The position numbers and the translations under genes were made by a program. A stretch of 64,000 bases of DNA from Alentia gelatinosa (lineage: Eukaryota > Annelida > Polychaeta > Phyllodocida > Polynoidae). The stretch is taken from NCBI GenBank assembly GCA_950022655.1, contig OX465580.1, positions 121,193,016 through 121,257,015 on the forward strand, given 5' to 3'. Below the pieces are notes generated by a model. That model ran no database searches, was not told the DNA's origin, and saw only the letters and a list, made by a program, of their open reading frames with translations. Shown here piece after piece: positions 32,890-42,870 of this stretch. Every line of letters begins with the position of its first letter. Position 1 is the first letter of the stretch.

Positions 32890-34400
32890 AAAGTGAGTTC
32901 AACTTCGATTTTGTAAGTGCCCTTTTATTTGCTTTTTGAAAGTTTGTTTTGTCGCACTGAGCTTTATTTCCTCTGAAAGGGAATTCCAGATGAACATTCC
33001 TCTATAAAGGGGTTATTTTTCAGGAGTCCTGTTTTTGGGCGAGTCAATGCGAATCTCACCTCGCATGCCTGCCGGGTTTTCCTAGTGTGTGTAATAGTCG
33101 CGATGTCTCTCGCCCCTTTCATGATGCCATTGTCATCAAGTGCCATAATCCCTCGAGAGAGAGGGCCTCTCTTCTCATATAGCTGAGAGTAAGCTCTTTC
33201 CTCTTATCCGATAGCTTTGCCATGCCCGATCAGGCATGCAGTTCTTCGACAGTGCAAACCATGGGGCCCATACCCAGCACGGTGCAAAGACCCCTGTTCT
33301 GAGTTCTCTGGAGTTTACCCAGGAGCTTTTTTGAGCAACAATCATGCAAGATGCTTGCATAATCGACTGTTGGGGTGATCATCTGTTTGAAAATCCTACA
33401 AGCAGCATTCTGGTTGAGCATGTACCTAATTTTGTTTAGGAGATATATCTTTCTGTTCAGCTTCTTTGTGACCAATCTTAAATTCTTTTCCAATTTTAAC
33501 TGTGCGTCAATGATGACCCCAAAGTATGTGTGTTCAGTCTGTACCGATAGCTTATATGGCCCTATGTCATATATGGCGAGACAGTTTTGCATTGGAGGCA
33601 TACCAAACCACCTTGGTTTTATCACAGTTTATGGTCAGGTAGTGTCGTTTGCTCCAATCACAGAAGGGACCCAGGCCCTGTTGCACTTGTGCAGCCAGGC
33701 CATTGATGTCTCCTAATGATTTATAGATGACCATGTCATCAGCATAAATCTTGTATGATAGGCCATGCTCATCCAGGGAGCTGCCAATTGAGTCAATGTA
33801 CAAAAATAAACAATAGGGGCCACAGGACAGAGCCCTGGGGCACCCTGTATGTCAGGTCTGCCCAACCTGAGTAGGTATCCCCAAAGCGAGCACGTTGTCT
33901 CCTGCCTTTTAGGTAGTTATTTAGCCAAAATGAATTCCCTTTATCCAGTCCTAGTTCAGCTAGTTTAGTAAGGAGGATCCCATGGTGTACACTGTCGAAA
34001 GCCTTCCAGAAATCTACATAGACGGCGCATATCCACTCACTCTTATCACGGGCCTCAAATAGTTTGTCAACAAAGCTGACAATAGCATCCTGAGTACTTC
34101 TGTTTGGTTGATAACCGAACTGTTTCGGATTTATGGGTTTATTAGTGTCAATAATACGGGATAAGTATCCATGCATAAGCCTTTCTGCGATTTTAGACTC
34201 TGCTGAAAGAATGGAGATTGGCCTCCAACTTATTTTCGGACAGCTTGTTCCTTAGCAAGTTGCCTTTTGCTAATTTAACTAATCTGTTGATTTCATTGCG
34301 CAATTGCTTGGCTCTTACTAGATATTCAGGTTTCTTTGTATTCTTATGATGTTTGATTAGCGTTTCCCGCTCCAGGATGTCTGTATTCATGATGTTTTAT
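32890..34400 (-). pseudogene. CR1/Jockey-like LINE ORF2 with internal deletion and frameshifts
   Basis: On the minus strand from 34390 the frame reads the Lys/Arg-rich linker upstream of the RT (RAKQLRNEINRLVKLAKGN ... KLSENK). Near 34227 it jumps directly to the RT start (SWRPISILSAESKIAERLM in another frame), so the usual region between is missing. The RT follows: FGYQPNRSTQDA, AVYVDFWKAFDSV, VPQGSVLWPL, then a frameshift near 33795. YADDMVIYKS follows, then a second shift near 33605, then YFGVIIDAQLKLEKN and the thumb (MLNQNAACRIFKQM). The C-terminal part (TRPKTGLLKNNPFIE) ends near 32964-32890. An inactive copy. Confidence 0.85.
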
Positions 34401-34468
34401 ACCATCATTCTCAATAATTGAAGATAATCATTATGAACATCTGATAAAACCGACGAGTTGATAATAGA
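34401..34468. other. Short spacer between LINE and MITE
   Basis: AT-rich. Nothing recognised. Confidence 0.4.
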
Positions 34469-34750
34469 AAGAGACGTCACGAGTTTGAGTCTAAGTTTAA
34501 GTCTAAGTCACGCATTGTGTTGGCTCCATATTGTCACTCGTCTTCGACTCGTGAAATTATGGAGCCAACAAAATGTGTGACATAAGTAAACTCAAACTCA
34601 AACGAGAGGCGTCTAGATTTTATCCTACCCCGTTTCCACATTTTTTCAGTATTAGAAAGTAGTGACATAAACAACACTTTATGTCACACCCAGTTACATA
34701 AACAAATCCCATGTTAAGCCTATGGCGTTTTTTATTAGGGGTAGGATAAT
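34469..34750 (-). mobile_element. Dual-hairpin element, subfamily A, copy 3 (best preserved)
   Basis: It reads GAGACGTCACGAGTTTGAG ... hairpin loop GTCTTCGAC at about 34531 ... CTCAAACGAGAGGCGTCTAG. The second module then runs from GATTTTATCCTACCCC to ATTAGGGGTAGGATAAT. Both modules keep their inverted arms with few mismatches. Confidence 0.88.
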
Positions 34751-35113
34751 ATGTACGCTCATCCTTCTGATTTGCTTATTAGAAATCATTGGAAAACGGT
34801 GATGAGTGGATTGCAGTTCGACGTACTATCGATGGAGAAACTAATAGTCAACAATATTTCGGGTTCTCCAGGTTACAGAACATTGTCCTCATTCTTTATT
34901 TTATGTTAATTAAATGTTTCGGGATTATAAATCTATTTTCCGATGTAATTTATGCTTAGGCCTATTAGCAATGTTAAAAATATGTGACGTTATTGTAGGA
35001 TGACATGTGCATGCCTTGTATTATATTTTACTAATACTCAATGTATCTTATTGGTTCTTACCATTCTATATATCTATTCGATTTGTCACAATATGTCTTC
35101 TTACAATTCTATG
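34751..35113. other. Non-coding flank of the Ngaro-like element
   Basis: AT-rich. TATCTATTCGATTTGTCA at about 35071 resembles TATCTATTGAATTTGTCT just outside the other end of the element (39607). This may be chance or a target-site relic. Confidence 0.35.
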
Positions 35114-35194
35114 TATAAGTTATGGAGACGAAGTATAAGTGAAGTACAAGACAACAAGTAATTGTAGTTTGGTGAGTATAACAAACACCAGGCC
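35114..35194 (-). repeat. Ngaro split repeat B2
   Basis: 81 bp identical by eye to 35485-35565, from TATAAGTTATGGAGACG to ACAAACACCAGGCC on the plus strand. It forms the 3' outer end of the element. Confidence 0.93.
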
Positions 35195-35284
35195 CTAACC
35201 TTTATTACTGGAAGTACAATCCTTGGAACCTCAGTATTACAAAGTACAAAACTGAGTAACTTAGACCTGAAATTAAAAATTAAA

Positions 35285-35487
35285 AATTTAAAATTATAGG
35301 TCTGATCCTGAAGACATGCAAAGGTAGAGTGACGAATGCGCATCACGGCAACCGTCAATAGAACTATTGACGCAACATAACAGTAACCGCTATACCATAG
35401 TAACGCCATAGCAACTCGCTAGGTGGCGACGGTAGTAGCTTAGTCTAATAATTATACATGTATAAACTGGGAGTTATACAGTTATAT
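35285..35487 (-). repeat. Ngaro split repeat A2
   Basis: 203 bp identical by eye to A1 (39407-39609). Joined to B1 through a shared TAT. A 90-bp unique segment (35195-35284) separates it from B2. Confidence 0.93.
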
Positions 35488-35565
35488 AAGTTATGGAGAC
35501 GAAGTATAAGTGAAGTACAAGACAACAAGTAATTGTAGTTTGGTGAGTATAACAAACACCAGGCC
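35485..35565 (-). repeat. Ngaro split repeat B1
   Basis: 81-bp internal copy. The B1-A2 junction would match the end-to-end junction of the circular intermediate. Confidence 0.93.
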
Positions 35566-35583
35566 AAGAACCGCCAAACACAA

Positions 35584-36468
35584 TTACGAATTTTGTGAAT
35601 AATTAGACAAGAACGATTTTATCGTTGAAACCTCAGAGAGGGATTCTGTATTATGTAGGTATCGATAGACTGAGGCCGATTTCCAATTACCTTTTGATTT
35701 AATCACCTCAATCGGCATACCCAAGTCTTTTAAAAATGTGGCCCCACTATGGGGTAGGGAATGAGTAGAGACGTTACCCATGATGCCACATTGGTTTGAT
35801 AAACTCTTTAACCTGGAGTTGAAGTAACCATAAGACATTGGTTTTTTACCCAAACTTATCAATGGTAAAGATAAACTTTTACGATAAATCAGTTGTACTA
35901 CGATTTTGTAGACACACAAAAACGACCCTGGAATTGAATGAATAAAAATGTCAAAATGGTCTAGACCAAATTGGTCAGTCTTACTCGTACGAATATGTAT
36001 TTTAATAACCGACGAATCAATGGTTAAGTCCCCAATAAGTAGATTGTGAGGAGATATCGTTACATGTGATTTTCTCAGTAGTCCACGAAAACATAAGACT
36101 ACGGCTAACCAGAAATTCAAGTCATCTGAATTTCCCAAGTCTAAAATACGGTAAATATTTTGTAAGTCTTGAACTTTAAAAGGGTAACGAGAATTATCTT
36201 TTATGATAAAAGATCTATGAATCCCTTTGATAACCATCTTTAATCTGAAATCATTGGAATGATCCAGATAACCCAACATTTTTTGCTTCCACCAAATGGC
36301 TGAAAGATAATTCTTTATCGAAACTGGCGATAAAAACTCAGATAAATATGAAGCGTACCAGCAAGCCTGAGTAGGGTTGCAGGGAAAAAGTTTGAGATTA
36401 AATTTATCACAAAAACGTGAATAACAATTTAATTGATTTACCCTGGCTTTGTTAGTGGCGATTGACAT
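35584..36468 (-). CDS. Tyrosine recombinase of the Ngaro-like element
   Basis: 294 codons from the ATG at 36468; a GTG two codons upstream (36474) is unlikely in a eukaryote. The enzyme would integrate the circular DNA copy. From the ATG: an N-terminal helical core-binding part (about 1-95); box A arginine in CFRGLLRKSHV (R132); a box B region reading THSLPHSGATFL (about 234-245); and KGNWKSASVYRYLHN with the likely nucleophile Tyr270. In this family box B is usually HSLRRxGAT. Here the HxxR arginine codon is CCC (Pro) and the next residue is His, so catalysis should be lost unless the family differs. The frame is not that of the RT and lies about 40 bp downstream of it, so it may be translated by re-initiation or from its own message. 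Confidence 0.88.
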   Translation of the reverse strand: MSIATNKARVNQLNCYSRFCDKFNLKLFPCNPTQACWYASYLSEFLSPVSIKNYLSAIWWKQKMLGYLDHSNDFRLKMVIKGIHRSFIIKDNSRYPFKVQDLQNIYRILDLGNSDDLNFWLAVVLCFRGLLRKSHVTISPHNLLIGDLTIDSSVIKIHIRTSKTDQFGLDHFDIFIHSIPGSFLCVYKIVVQLIYRKSLSLPLISLGKKPMSYGYFNSRLKSLSNQCGIMGNVSTHSLPHSGATFLKDLGMPIEVIKSKGNWKSASVYRYLHNTESLSEVSTIKSFLSNYSQNS

Positions 36469-36512
36469 AGCCACGGATAGGAATTTATCCGTTTTATCCT
36501 GAACCTCCTGGA

Positions 36513-38321
36513 TTAGGTCTGTAATTCAGAACAACACATGTTATGAGTTTTAAGGGTTACAACACATTTTTTGGATACCCCATTGTATTCCAACCTTGAT
36601 AATTGATCTGCTAACGTATTATCGCTACTTTTAATATACGTTGCCCAAATATCGATATTATAAATGAAACAAGTCCAAAATATTTCTCGTAACCAGGACA
36701 TACATGTTTTATTTTTGCTTTTACCGGAGTTTAACATGTATAAGACTTGCATGTTATCCGTCACCACCTCAACTTTTTTGTTACGATAATTACCGCCCCA
36801 CCTCTTCAGACCGATAAGTACAGGCCAGAGTTCTAATACATTGATATTCATGCCATAAATATCGCTAATGGGCGGATCTTCTTGATGACCGCAATTGTCT
36901 AAATTTGAGGGTATTTTTTCCCAACTTCCGAAAAAATAATCGCAACCGGCCCAACCGCCGAAACCTTTAAAAGATGAATCAGTGACGATTGGGACATTGT
37001 GACATGTAGTGCGTATTAACGATTTACAGTTAAAAATACGACAGAAATTTAACCACCATTCTAGGTCAGCCGATAAATCGTCATCAATACTAGCCTTAGA
37101 TTTATAATTCAGATCTTTTACCATGTCGAATAGGCGTCTACTAAACGTTTTACCGCCCTTGACGATTTGAGCGCAAAAAGACATTAATCCGCCCAGCCTT
37201 TCTAGGTCCTTTTTATTTACGAACCCTTTTTCTATAGTTTCTTCTATAGTTTTGGATAGTTTATCGACTTTTTCTTGAGGAAGACTCAATTCCATCTGTT
37301 CAGAATTGATTGTTATACCTAGAAATACAGTATTTCTACATGGGTCTGTTACCTTGTTAAAAGATATTTTAAAACCCATTTTTTCAATCGTATCTATGAC
37401 GATTCCCCTGTCTCTGAGACACTCCTCGTATGTGGTACCAATAATTAGAAAATCATCGAGATAATTCACCAATCTCTTTACACCTTTAGATTCAGCGATT
37501 TTGACTATATAGTTTGAAATCGAGCTAAAAATATTAGGAGCACATTTTAGGCCGAATGCTAACCTGTTATCTCTGTAGTAATCGTCTTTCCATTTGAACC
37601 CTAGAGATTCAGCATTTTTAGGATCAATATGTACTGAACGATAGGCTGATTTTATATCAACCAAACACATGTAATCGTCGCGATTTAGAAAATCTACTGC
37701 GGTTTCCACTGAATTGTATGAAAAAGATTCAAAAGTTTCTTTTATGTGATCGTTAATTGATTCGCCAAAGGGCCTAGAGCAATCCGTGATGGGCCTAAAT
37801 TTCCCATTTTCTTTTAGGACCCCCCCTAACGCATGTACGCATTTAGGCTTCTTCCTAACTTTAGAAATTCTCCCACTGTCTACTTCGGATTTAACCACTT
37901 CCTCAAATTTTTCACAACAAATTCCCTCCGTAAGTGATTTATAATTTTCACATTCATATTCCGCTGAACAATCGCAATCGCCTATTTTAAAACCATTACG
38001 AAGACCCGACCATAAGAATTCCCTGTCTTTTGAGTCTATAGAATCGAGAGCATTTTCTCCTGCTAAATATACCGCCGATCTACATGGTTTTAAATCCACC
38101 GCGATTTCGTTGACATAGTATTTACAGTCACAATTACCGTTAATACATTTTTCCGTGACAACGATATCATCTACACTAACCTTTTTCTTTGTTTCCCCAT
38201 CGATTTCTTCCTCCGAAGCAAGATTGATAGGAATGTTTACCATTGCTACTCTATCGCTAGGGGGATTCCCTGCGATTACGTCATTATCGAGCGGGGATCC
38301 CTGACGACCATAAGCGTCCAT
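36513..38321 (-). CDS. Reverse transcriptase-RNase H of the Ngaro-like element
   Basis: 602 codons from the ATG at 38321. The protein copies the element's RNA. An N-terminal region has Cys-rich pairs (GNCDCKYY, DCDCSAEYECENY), perhaps metal binding. The RT spans about 155-350, with the first catalytic Asp in CLVDIKSAYRS (about 222), AFGLKCAPNIF, and YLDD at about 288-291. RNase H is at about 440-580 with D (IVTDSSFKG), E (NVLELWPVL), D (VVTDNMQVL) and D (NTLADQLSR). All catalytic acids are present. The frame is the same as gag and stays open back to the gag stop TGA at 38381-38379. Twenty codons before this ATG are also open, so readthrough of that UGA would make a Gag-RT fusion; initiation at 38321 is the alternative. 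Confidence 0.92.
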   Translation of the reverse strand: MDAYGRQGSPLDNDVIAGNPPSDRVAMVNIPINLASEEEIDGETKKKVSVDDIVVTEKCINGNCDCKYYVNEIAVDLKPCRSAVYLAGENALDSIDSKDREFLWSGLRNGFKIGDCDCSAEYECENYKSLTEGICCEKFEEVVKSEVDSGRISKVRKKPKCVHALGGVLKENGKFRPITDCSRPFGESINDHIKETFESFSYNSVETAVDFLNRDDYMCLVDIKSAYRSVHIDPKNAESLGFKWKDDYYRDNRLAFGLKCAPNIFSSISNYIVKIAESKGVKRLVNYLDDFLIIGTTYEECLRDRGIVIDTIEKMGFKISFNKVTDPCRNTVFLGITINSEQMELSLPQEKVDKLSKTIEETIEKGFVNKKDLERLGGLMSFCAQIVKGGKTFSRRLFDMVKDLNYKSKASIDDDLSADLEWWLNFCRIFNCKSLIRTTCHNVPIVTDSSFKGFGGWAGCDYFFGSWEKIPSNLDNCGHQEDPPISDIYGMNINVLELWPVLIGLKRWGGNYRNKKVEVVTDNMQVLYMLNSGKSKNKTCMSWLREIFWTCFIYNIDIWATYIKSSDNTLADQLSRLEYNGVSKKCVVTLKTHNMCCSELQT

Positions 38322-38378
38322 AGTTACGGCCACGCCCCCTTTTCTATCGCTTTGAGTTTTCCCGCTCGATACATCATT

Positions 38379-39341
38379 TCATTTACTGTGTTTTTGATCT
38401 TTGCTTTGTGTTTTGCAATCGTATGAACCGTGACCATAGCTATGGCAGTTATTGCAACTATGTTTGTACTTGCAACTTGCGTATTTGCAACCTTCTGGTT
38501 TGTTAAATGCAAAACATACATTATTATCGCCCTGTGATTTGCTTTTTGTTTTTACACTTTTCTTCATCGAAGCAGCTGAAATCGTGCCGTCAAAAGATAA
38601 AAATCTGACTATTGCTGCTGGATTTACCACTGATAACGATTTTATACCTTTTTCAATAGTATCAACCTTGACACTTTCATCGTAGTTTATCAATGCTTCA
38701 GCAGTAAACATCCTCGTTTCTGCTTTTTCTCCCACCAATATTAAATGGTCAATAAATCCGCTCAGTTCCTTACCTGAGTCGTATAGATTTTTTAGGATTT
38801 TCATATTTACCAAATTCAGTTTTTCAATCGACACAATTTTCTCGTCCTTCTTCAAGTATTTTTTAGATGAGAAAACATTATTTTTAGGCCTACCTTTAGA
38901 CTTTCTACAGGCTGATTCTCTACTTGATGATCTAGAACTTTCACTTGACGAGCGACTTGTGGTACTTGTCGATGTTTTACGCGATTTTCTCTCACTCTGA
39001 TGACTGAATTTTCTGTCTTTTTCGTTAGTTTCTTCCTCCACTGACGATTTCTCGAAGAATTTCTCCATCTTTCCCAGGGTGCTGCGCATGTAATCTTCTA
39101 AATTGTCCATTCTTGTAGATAAGTGGTCTTCTTTCTGTTTTGCATCATTCTCGTATCTGGAACTGATGCCCTCGGATGCCGATGCCCACGTCTGGTCAAT
39201 AGGATCATTGTCTGATAACGGACCTGTCACTGGCGATTGCGACCTGAAGGGTGCCTCCCCTTCAGTATCAGATCTAATCCTATTCGATTTCCTCAATTCT
39301 ACCTTTGTAGGTGATTTTTGCTTTTTCGACTTTCTCCCCAT
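38379..39341 (-). CDS. Gag-like protein of the Ngaro-like element
   Basis: 320 codons from the ATG at 39341 (MGRKSKKQKSPTK). The frame is open upstream to 39443, inside repeat A1, but those codons look untranslated. The protein would coat the RNA. It has a basic N-terminus, an acidic/Ser middle, a possible coiled coil (MDNLEDYMRSTLGKMEKFF), an Arg/Ser-rich stretch (SRSSSESSRSSSRES), and two C-terminal zinc motifs. The first is a CCCH-type finger (C-x8-C-x4-C-x3-H, starting CFAFNKPEGC). The second is a classical CCHC knuckle, CNNCHSYGHGSYDC. It ends in KHSK and a single TGA. Confidence 0.9.
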   Translation of the reverse strand: MGRKSKKQKSPTKVELRKSNRIRSDTEGEAPFRSQSPVTGPLSDNDPIDQTWASASEGISSRYENDAKQKEDHLSTRMDNLEDYMRSTLGKMEKFFEKSSVEEETNEKDRKFSHQSERKSRKTSTSTTSRSSSESSRSSSRESACRKSKGRPKNNVFSSKKYLKKDEKIVSIEKLNLVNMKILKNLYDSGKELSGFIDHLILVGEKAETRMFTAEALINYDESVKVDTIEKGIKSLSVVNPAAIVRFLSFDGTISAASMKKSVKTKSKSQGDNNVCFAFNKPEGCKYASCKYKHSCNNCHSYGHGSYDCKTQSKDQKHSK

Positions 39342-39406
39342 CGTCAAAATCAAATAACCACCGCGATTTATCTCCAATAAATCGACAAATGACTCAAATG
39401 TCTCAG

Positions 39407-39609
39407 AATTTAAAATTATAGGTCTGATCCTGAAGACATGCAAAGGTAGAGTGACGAATGCGCATCACGGCAACCGTCAATAGAACTATTGACGCAACAT
39501 AACAGTAACCGCTATACCATAGTAACGCCATAGCAACTCGCTAGGTGGCGACGGTAGTAGCTTAGTCTAATAATTATACATGTATAAACTGGGAGTTATA
39601 CAGTTATAT
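39407..39609 (-). repeat. Ngaro split repeat A1
   Basis: The 5' outer repeat of the element, identical by eye to A2. It should carry the promoter. CCATAGTAACGCC and the palindromic TAATTATACATGTATAA lie inside. Confidence 0.93.
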
Positions 39610-40881
39610 CTATTGAATTTGTCTCTTTGGTGTAGTTTTCCATGCATACAGTATAACCTAGACTGTGGTTCACGTTTTGAGGCATGTTAACTTATAATGA
39701 ACAGGTTGTATGTAATGAACGAATAGCTGGGCACAGGAACATATGCATGATAGAGACTTGAATTTAACCATGTTAGTGAGTTTGTTCTACCTGTGAGTGT
39801 CTTTGGCGATTGATCTCCCTAAACCTAAAGCAAGGCCAAATTCACTTTTCACTATATTGTAATCATAGTAACCTTAGTATTTTGTTAGATTAAATCAAAC
39901 TGAGGATTTATATGCAATTCCTACTTGGTTCAAGGATTAGAAAATTTCTGGGCTTATTTCTGTATTTCCTAAATAGATGAGGACACAATAGTGGTGCATT
40001 TCTTTCTAGGACTTTCCTACGCCCATGTTATACGAGATGCGACTACTTACAATAGAATAATTGCGGCATTAGGGTTTAATGCAAACCTTTGATACAGGAT
40101 AACCTCAAATTATTTCACATCTATAACCGAATTTGGTGATTTTCGGAGTAAATCATTCTGATTTCCTTTAATTGTGCTGTGTCCTGTTTTGAATACTCCT
40201 GGAACCTAACACCATAACTCAATTGTAGTCAAATGAGACCAAAAAAGAGAAGTGAGACTGGAATCATTTTCTCAACTAATTATTCGTCAAGTTGAGATGT
40301 GGACCTATCTACACATGATATCATCGTTAGGCATCTTGAAGATGATTTACGGTCACTTTATGATTCCGTGATTATTATTGCAAAGTTTCAAATTGTGCGT
40401 TCTTAAATGAAAAAAAATTTAATTTGTGAATCCCTTTAAGTGTACTTAATGAGTCCGAGCAGCTGGAAATAACGAAGACCGTCAAGGATTTCTAGGAATT
40501 TCTGAATAATCTAACCTCTTTAAAAATCAACCATATCTAATGACAAACTCAAAGAGAGTGTAAAATTGAATATCCTATTAAGGAATATTACACCGGCATA
40601 ATTGCCGAGGCAATTGAACAGAAACTCAGTCACAAAGCAAGTAAAATGAGACCGGAGAGTCATTGTTCTTGTAGGATGGGTGGGTGGTTCTGTAATCGGC
40701 AGCAGAGCAGAAGAGAGTGGGGCCGAGTGCTCGCAGTCACGTGTGAGCAAAGCATGCCCATGTGACAAGAGAAGAAGGGTGCCGTGTGCAGCTGACTCTG
40801 GGATGCCTGTCGTGTGCACCCATCTCTGGACATCCATGGCAGGCCCCCTCTCTCTCACTACCGCAGTAGCTCTTACCAAGC
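39610..40881. other. Non-coding, nothing recognised
   Basis: AT-rich to 40660, then a GC-richer patch at 40670-40880 with overlapping frames on both strands and no domain. No gene called. Confidence 0.45.
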
Positions 40882-41537
40882 TCTAACCAGGGGGTCGTTT
40901 AATTTTGAGGTGTCTTGGAGGAGGACTCTGTGGACGACGTACACCTCCACCGACGACAATTTCCGCGAGCGGTCGTCAAACGCGTTTAATTATCCCTGTC
41001 GCCCATGGAGAGTAAAATCCTGGGTCGAAGTTTCGTTTCAGTGACCCCGATCATGACTAAGGACAAAATACACCCCCAAGAAAGTCTTAGAGAGACTTGA
41101 AGGAGAGTTTGCAAACACTGCAGGTGACGCCCTATAGTGGCATTTTTAATAAGTAATTTCTCCATTTATAATTTTTAATGAATCTAGCTAAATATCTCAG
41201 ATATTATCACTTTATCTCTGCCAGTTTGTTTTTATTTCATAAAAAAACATGTATGTGTAGGTTTGAATGGATACATTACGCTGTTTTTTCTTATCCTGAT
41301 TCTCCAAGGATACTCAAGGAGGTGTTACCAGTCAGGAGAGTTCCAGGACACTTTTCATGAGGCATCATTCCCCCACGATAAATTATTAAACGCAAATTCG
41401 ACGATACCTCGTGGATCGTCAGCCACAACTGTCTTTCCCCACGGTATATCAAATTATCAAATCCAAATCCTCCTACAACCTCTCCTCGGACCTTCAAGTA
41501 TCGTCGGGGTGTAAAATTAAACGGCCCCCAGGTTAGC
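40882..41537. mobile_element. 656-bp inverted-repeat element, CTAACCAGGGGGTCGTTTAA ends
   Basis: The left end CTAACCAGGGGGTCGTTTAA then TTTT is mirrored by AAAATTAAACGGCCCCCAGG then TTAG at the right. No transposase frame. The terminal GGGGG-CGTTTAATTTT motif is shared with 55406-56089, and more loosely with 58627-58846. Confidence 0.72.
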
Positions 41538-42870
41538 CATAATGCTGTTATTCCAACTGACGATTCTGGCCACCTTTTATGACCTTGTGCACCACCCACC
41601 TACTTTTTGACACTTTTAGGGAACAAAGTTGTCAGGTGGAAACGGGAATGAAAACTTAAGGTCGACTATGTTTTATCGCCACATTATGAAATCTGGCACC
41701 ACCTGACGACGATTTGTCTCATTGATGAATTAGGGCACATATAAACTGGGTACTTACAATCGGTGGCGGGCCAATGATTCCTACCTCCAGTCGTTTACTG
41801 CAAAACAGGGCATTTCTCTCACCAATGTATATTTTTACACTAACCCTCTCTTCACATATCAGAACACCGTCAGTGTATTTATTGGAAGTACATACATTCG
41901 TCTGCAGTTGTAGACCAGGTAGGGTTCATTTTAAAGCTAGATTCCATGTGCAAACATCGGTGATTTATCAATTACTTCCAATGCAAAGGTAAGAAAGTCA
42001 GTAGTCAAGGTGAAACGCTCTGCTCTCTAGGGTCGACGATTATTAAATCTCAAGTGCCACCACCCGATGATTGTTTTTTCAGTAGATGTTTAGTCATCAG
42101 GTAGAAATCGTACATGAGGCAGCATATCCAACTGACGTTTCTGGCCTCCAATTATGCCCTCTAGCAATACCCGCCGACTATATTTGACACTTTTAGAGAA
42201 GATAATCGTCAGGTGAAAACAGGGATACAAATTTCACGTCGACGATTCTTTACCTCAATATTACACAATACAGCACCACCTGACGACTAATCGCATAACT
42301 GATAAATTCAAACCAGGTACATGTACATACATTCCGTGGCGGGTCGACGAGTCTGTTACAAAGTGCATCTAGTGCTAAGAATCTCTACCATTGCAATCGC
42401 TGGTCCTATTCCAGTTGATGTGGTAACGCTATAACTTTGTTTCCATTGCCTGACGAAAACGGTGGGAATTTTCTCAGTTATCCTGAACGTCTGTCATTAG
42501 CGTAAGAATCTGTATGCCGGATTCAATCTATAGGGGAGGGTGCATTGTATGCATTATTTCTACTGTGATTTCTGGGATTTAATTGGCAATGTTACATAAT
42601 CTATGCCAAATGAAGTGGTAACCATTCTCTGCAGTTCTTTTTTCCATTAACCGATCTGACGTTGGTGTACCAAAAAAGGTCTATTGGTGGTTTCCAACTG
42701 CAGGTCGGTGCTAAATAGTCGGCCCATGGAAACAGGTTCTATGTTTGTTTTAGGGTCAATGATCTTGCGTCAAGTGTAAATCTCAGGAGCCACCACCCGA
42801 CGACTGAATTTAAAGTTACCACATAATGGGTGGACATTTAGTCGTCAGGTGAAAATCTCATATTAAACTA
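41538..42870. repeat. Array of CACCTGACGAC palindromes and duplicated units
   Basis: The segment at about 41547-41785 is duplicated at about 42124-42360. Both carry CCAACTGACG, TTTGACACTTTTAG, then GTCAGGTG, then the CACCACCTGACGAC block and CGGTGGCGGG, in the same order. Hairpins of the motif lie at about 41570-41640, 42049-42105 and 42783-42855, where GCCACCACCCGACGACT pairs with AGTCGTCAGGTG. The unit 41800-41945 matches 13930-14060. No coding capacity. It could be a pile of nested MITEs or a decayed satellite. Confidence 0.65.

Larger units (their letters stand above)
35114..39609 (-). mobile_element. Ngaro/DIRS-type tyrosine-recombinase retrotransposon, apparently full length
   Basis: The element reads on the minus strand: repeat A1 (39609-39407), gag, RT-RNase H, tyrosine recombinase, repeat B1 (35565-35485), A2 (35487-35285), a 90-bp spacer, and B2 (35194-35114). 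This is the split-direct-repeat layout of Ngaro-type elements, which replicate through a circle and integrate with a tyrosine recombinase instead of a DDE integrase. The 203-bp A copies and 81-bp B copies look identical by eye, so insertion was recent. B1 and A2 overlap by three bases (TAT on the plus strand), which also sit at the two outer ends and are the likely crossover. No target duplication is expected or seen. Confidence 0.92.

Noticed and set aside
38324..38521. 65-codon frame between gag and RT of the Ngaro-like element
   Set aside because: An overlapping-frame shadow. The real link is the gag frame itself, which continues into RT after one UGA.
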